Source: Planctomycetaceae bacterium
Lineage (GTDB): Bacteria; Planctomycetota; Planctomycetia; Pirellulales; Pirellulaceae
DNA: 5,906 nt
Direction: 5' to 3'
Assembly (NCBI GenBank): GCA_002702965.1
Contig: PADE01000127.1
Span: forward strand, 23,776 to 29,681
Made by a program: the position numbers and the translations under genes. The number at the start of each line of letters is the position of its first letter. Position 1 is the stretch's first letter. Under the pieces are notes generated by a model that made no database searches, was not told where the DNA came from, and saw nothing but the letters and a program-made list of their open reading frames with translations. This document shows positions 5,798 to 5,906 of this stretch, piece by piece.

Positions 5798-5804
5798 CGT
5801 GCCG

Positions 5805-5906
5805 ATGCGATTTCCGCTTGCCGCCGTGAGTCTCGCGCTCCTGGTCCCCGCCGCGTCGTCCGCCGCGGACTGGCCGATGCAACGGGCCGATGCGGCCCGC
5901 AGCGGG
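5805..5906 (+). CDS. N-terminus of PQQ-like beta-propeller protein (partial)
   Basis: Only 34 codons are visible before the right edge. They encode a clear Sec signal peptide: MRFPL, a hydrophobic core AAVSLALLVP, and a predicted cleavage near ASSAA|DW. The mature chain begins DWPMQRADAARSG, which matches the usual opening of planctomycete and verrucomicrobial PQQ-repeat (BamB-like WD40-type propeller) proteins, typically DWP-x-F-R-G/D-x-x-R-x-G. Here the usual FRG/FRGD is QRA. The start is well supported by AAGGA 7 bases upstream and by a TATACT box about 55 bases upstream. It is transcribed divergently from the DUF1501 cluster and may share the control region. The family identification rests on a dozen residues, so another exported protein is possible. 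Confidence 0.7.
   Translation, partial: MRFPLAAVSLALLVPAASSAADWPMQRADAARSG

Overview
The window reads as GC-rich DNA from a planctomycete, or less likely a verrucomicrobial relative. Four consecutive minus-strand genes belong to families first described as characteristic of planctomycetes: three DUF1501 proteins and one PSCyt1/DUF1549 cytochrome-type protein. A fifth gene on the plus strand begins like a planctomycete PQQ-type beta-propeller protein. All five products appear to be exported: the three DUF1501 proteins carry twin-arginine signals, and the cytochrome and propeller proteins carry Sec-type signals. The phylum call rests on family content only; genus cannot be read from this sequence.

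Layout, in minus-strand transcription order. A 220-bp divergent control region (5585-5804) holds one candidate promoter for each direction. Leftward from it run DUF1501 gene A (5584-4181), a 31-bp gap containing a small hairpin, DUF1501 gene B (4149-2653), a roughly 190-bp spacer with a GC-rich hairpin, DUF1501 gene C (2458-1013), and then a di-heme PSCyt1-PSCyt1-DUF1549 gene. That last gene starts in a 4-bp ATGA overlap with gene C and runs off the left edge. Rightward from the control region starts the PQQ-like protein gene (5805 onward), which runs off the right edge with only its signal peptide and first motif visible.

Working together (inference): gene C and the di-heme gene form the DUF1501/PSCyt partnership seen widely in planctomycetes. 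Their overlap implies translational coupling and a joint role, probably a periplasmic redox or hydrolytic step on an unknown, perhaps polymeric, substrate. Genes A and B are diverged DUF1501 paralogues of a different subtype (GRDHW rather than GRDHN). The unusual points are the tandem trio of DUF1501 genes, an EF-hand/FG-GAP-like DxNxDGxxD loop inserted in gene A, loop insertions beside the conserved motifs of gene B, and an exact 106-residue internal duplication in the cytochrome protein. No RNA genes, CRISPR arrays, insertion sequences or attachment sites were seen. No gene-free stretch exceeds 300 bases.
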